The notes under the pieces: model-generated
Database searches by the model: none
What the model was told of the DNA's origin: nothing
What the model saw: the letters and a program-made list of their open reading frames with translations, nothing else
Program-made: the position numbers and the translations under genes
DNA from: an uncultured Opitutaceae bacterium
Lineage (GTDB): Bacteria > Verrucomicrobiota > Verrucomicrobiia > Opitutales > Opitutaceae
Length of the DNA stretch: 6,187 nt
NCBI GenBank assembly: GCA_903885525.1
Contig: CAISJA010000177.1
Location: forward strand, 1-6,187
Direction: 5' to 3'
Part shown: positions 4,677-6,187 of the stretch, piece after piece
Layout of the letters: each line of letters opens with the position of its first letter
Position numbering within the stretch: the stretch's first letter is position 1

Positions 4677-6047
4677 TCAGCCCTTGGCCAAGGCGGCGAG
4701 CACCCGCTCGCTTGTTTCGATCCCTTTCTTCATCACGCCGAGGTGGAAGCTCTCGTTCGGCGCGTGCAGGTTGTCCTCGGGAAGAAACAGGCCCATCATC
4801 ACGGCGTCGAGGCCGAGCACATCCTTGAGGTCGGCCAGCAGCCCCACGCTGCCGCCTTCGCGCAGGTAGAGCGGCGGCTGGCCCCAGACTTCCGTGCCGG
4901 CTTTTTCAAGGGCGCGGAAACAGTTCGCCAGGGCTGGACGCTGGTCCTTCGGCGTGTTGGAACGGTCCGGCGGGATGACGACATAGGGCTTCGCCTTGTG
5001 CTGCTCGGTGATTTTCAGGCTCACGCCTTTCGGGCAGCGCTGCCGCAGGGCCTTGAGCACGCAGTCGCGGACGTTTTCCGGCGTCTGATCGGGCACCAGC
5101 CGGCAAGTGATCTTGGCGCCGGCCTTGCTGGGGATGACCGTCTTCGTCCCCTCGCCCTGATAGCCGCCGGTGAAGCCGTTGAACTCCAGCGTCGGCAGAA
5201 AGCGGATCGCCTCGAAGGGCGTGTAGCCCGGCGGGGTGTGGAAACGGGAGATGCCAAGAAACCTGGCGTACTCCTCCTTCCGCAGGCCGGCTTTTTTCAG
5301 CTGGGCGCGTTCCCACGGCTCGGGCTCCACCACCTGCCGGTAGAAGCCGGGGATGTTCACCCGGCCGTCGGGCGTGTGCAGCGACGCGCACAGCTCGGCG
5401 AGGGCCTGCAGCGGATTCAGCAGCACGCCGCCGTGCATCCCGGAGTGCAGGTCCATTTTCGGCCCGGTCAGCTCGATTTCGAGCGCGATCATACCGCGGA
5501 GCCCGACGGTCACAACCATTTGGTCCGGCGTCAGGATGCCGTTGTCGGACATGTAGATGAAATCACCCTCAAGCAGGTGCCGGTTCGCCTGGAGGAAACT
5601 TTTGAAGTTTTTGCTCCCGATCTCCTCCTCGCCCTCGACGATGAAGGTGAGGTTGAGCGGCAGCCCGGGATTTTTCTCGAGCAGGCGCGCCACGGCGGTG
5701 ATGTGGACCATCAGCGGGCCCTTGTTGTCGGCCGTGCCGCGGCCGTAGATGCGCCCGCGCCTGATGACCGGATCAAACGGCGGGGTCCGCCACTGCGCGA
5801 TCGGGTCCGGCGGTTGCACGTCGTAGTGGCCGTAAATGATCACATGCGGCCAATGCGGATCGCCCGTGCGCTTGGCCACGACCACCGGGTGGAGCGCGGT
5901 GGGCACCACCTGCACCTGAAACCCCATGCCGGTGAAGATCCCGGTCAGGAAGTTCTGCGCGCCGACCATGCCGTCCTTGAATTTGGAATCCGCCGACACG
6001 CTGGCGTACCGCACGTATTCCTGCAGTTTCTCAATGGGATCGAACAT
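4677..6047 (-). CDS. M20-family metallodipeptidase (CNDP/carnosinase-like)
   Basis: Predicted cytoplasmic di-zinc peptidase cleaving dipeptides or short peptides; no signal peptide is seen. The 456-residue product has the length of CNDP-like M20 dipeptidases, which is longer than DapE or ArgE. Metal and catalytic residues are intact: H74 and D76 in YGHYDVQP, the bridging D107 in GRGTADNKGP, catalytic E141 and metal ligand E142 in VEGEEEIGS, D168 in MSDNG and H428 in NLHAPNE. H201 in DLHSGMHGG belongs to the lid/dimerisation domain (about 180-390), and REGGSVG matches the conserved substrate-binding loop. ATG 6047 is chosen because it starts the typical FDPIEKLQEYV helix; the frame is open further upstream to the edge but with no family resemblance. 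No Shine-Dalgarno is evident. The exact substrate is unknown, and DapE activity is unlikely from length and motifs. Confidence 0.94.
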   Translation of the reverse strand: MFDPIEKLQEYVRYASVSADSKFKDGMVGAQNFLTGIFTGMGFQVQVVPTALHPVVVAKRTGDPHWPHVIIYGHYDVQPPDPIAQWRTPPFDPVIRRGRIYGRGTADNKGPLMVHITAVARLLEKNPGLPLNLTFIVEGEEEIGSKNFKSFLQANRHLLEGDFIYMSDNGILTPDQMVVTVGLRGMIALEIELTGPKMDLHSGMHGGVLLNPLQALAELCASLHTPDGRVNIPGFYRQVVEPEPWERAQLKKAGLRKEEYARFLGISRFHTPPGYTPFEAIRFLPTLEFNGFTGGYQGEGTKTVIPSKAGAKITCRLVPDQTPENVRDCVLKALRQRCPKGVSLKITEQHKAKPYVVIPPDRSNTPKDQRPALANCFRALEKAGTEVWGQPPLYLREGGSVGLLADLKDVLGLDAVMMGLFLPEDNLHAPNESFHLGVMKKGIETSERVLAALAKG

Positions 6048-6124
6048 GCGCGCAGAATGCGGCAAATTGCTGTCGCCGGCCAGCGCAAAGCGCAAAGCTG
6101 GAGCCGGCGGAACCGGCTGATCCT

Positions 6125-6187
6125 TCAGGCGCCGCGGACAAACCCCGGATGCTGGGTTTGCAGGTGTCCCAGCATTTTCCAGAAAAG
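6125..6187 (-). CDS. Possible 3' end of an unidentified gene (edge fragment)
   Basis: Read on the - strand from the right edge, one frame gives 20 residues (LFWKMLGHLQTQHPGFVRGA) and then TGA at 6127-6125, 77 bp before the dipeptidase start. The composition looks protein-like and the orientation suits an upstream gene. Two other - strand frames are also open here, so this is only a suggestion and no family can be named. A 6-bp inverted repeat, AGCCGG/CCGGCT (6102-6118), lies between the stop and the dipeptidase but lacks a T tract. Confidence 0.35.
   Translation of the reverse strand, partial: LFWKMLGHLQTQHPGFVRGA

Noticed and set aside
6080..6101. Tandem GCGCAAA repeat inside a CCAGC/GCTGG inverted repeat upstream of the dipeptidase
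   Set aside because: Only two copies of 7 bp and a 5-bp flanking palindrome; too short to call an operator or repeat element without comparative data.
6048..6187. N-terminal extension of the dipeptidase frame to the window edge
   Set aside because: The frame is open but low-complexity (Pro/Ala-rich) and has no similarity to M20 N-termini; ATG 6047 begins the conserved first helix.
1..6187. CRISPR arrays, insertion sequences, attachment sites, phage or toxin-antitoxin genes
   Set aside because: No spaced direct repeats, transposase motifs or terminal inverted repeats were seen, and no repeat of the tRNA-Lys 3' end that would suggest an integrated element was noticed in the window.

Overview
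This window is a GC-rich, densely packed bacterial chromosomal segment with largely housekeeping content. Gene content suggests a Gram-negative bacterium with an outer membrane (a Pal-like lipoprotein, and an ECF sigma factor with a membrane-anchored anti-sigma protein). Most start codons lack a strong Shine-Dalgarno sequence. From the style of the sigma and OmpA-domain proteins my best guess is Verrucomicrobiota, possibly Opitutaceae; this is inference from remembered family resemblance and was not tested by a search.

Layout. On the + strand, positions 1-1585 carry a tight operon: the 3' end of dapA, dapB (ATGA overlap) and ruvA (3-nt gap, good Shine-Dalgarno). Converging on it from the - strand is a two-gene unit (1701-3019): an ECF sigma-70 factor followed, through another ATGA overlap, by its probable single-pass membrane anti-sigma factor. 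Just upstream of the sigma gene and facing the other way is tRNA-Lys(UUU) at 3148-3222, with a CCA end encoded. The divergent region between them (3020-3147) holds face-to-face candidate promoters. Then on the + strand come a NarL/FixJ-type response regulator (3325-3990, GTG start) closed by a clear intrinsic terminator, and a Pal/OmpA-domain lipoprotein (4080-4619) closed by a second strong terminator. An M20-family metallodipeptidase lies on the - strand (4677-6047). The last 60 bases may hold the 3' end of another - strand gene.

How the genes work together. DapA and DapB perform the first two committed steps of diaminopimelate/lysine synthesis, which feeds peptidoglycan; RuvA is a Holliday-junction protein that shares only the transcript. 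The sigma/anti-sigma pair is a self-contained signal-transduction module; the anti-sigma resembles the zinc-free RseA type rather than the usual zinc-binding type. The response regulator has no sensor kinase beside it, and the Pal-like protein has no tol genes beside it. No mobile element, CRISPR array, phage gene or clearly new multi-gene system is visible. The points most worth a second look are the metal-ligand-less anti-sigma domain, the overlapping divergent promoters, and the unusual Cys in the peptidoglycan-binding motif of the Pal-like protein.
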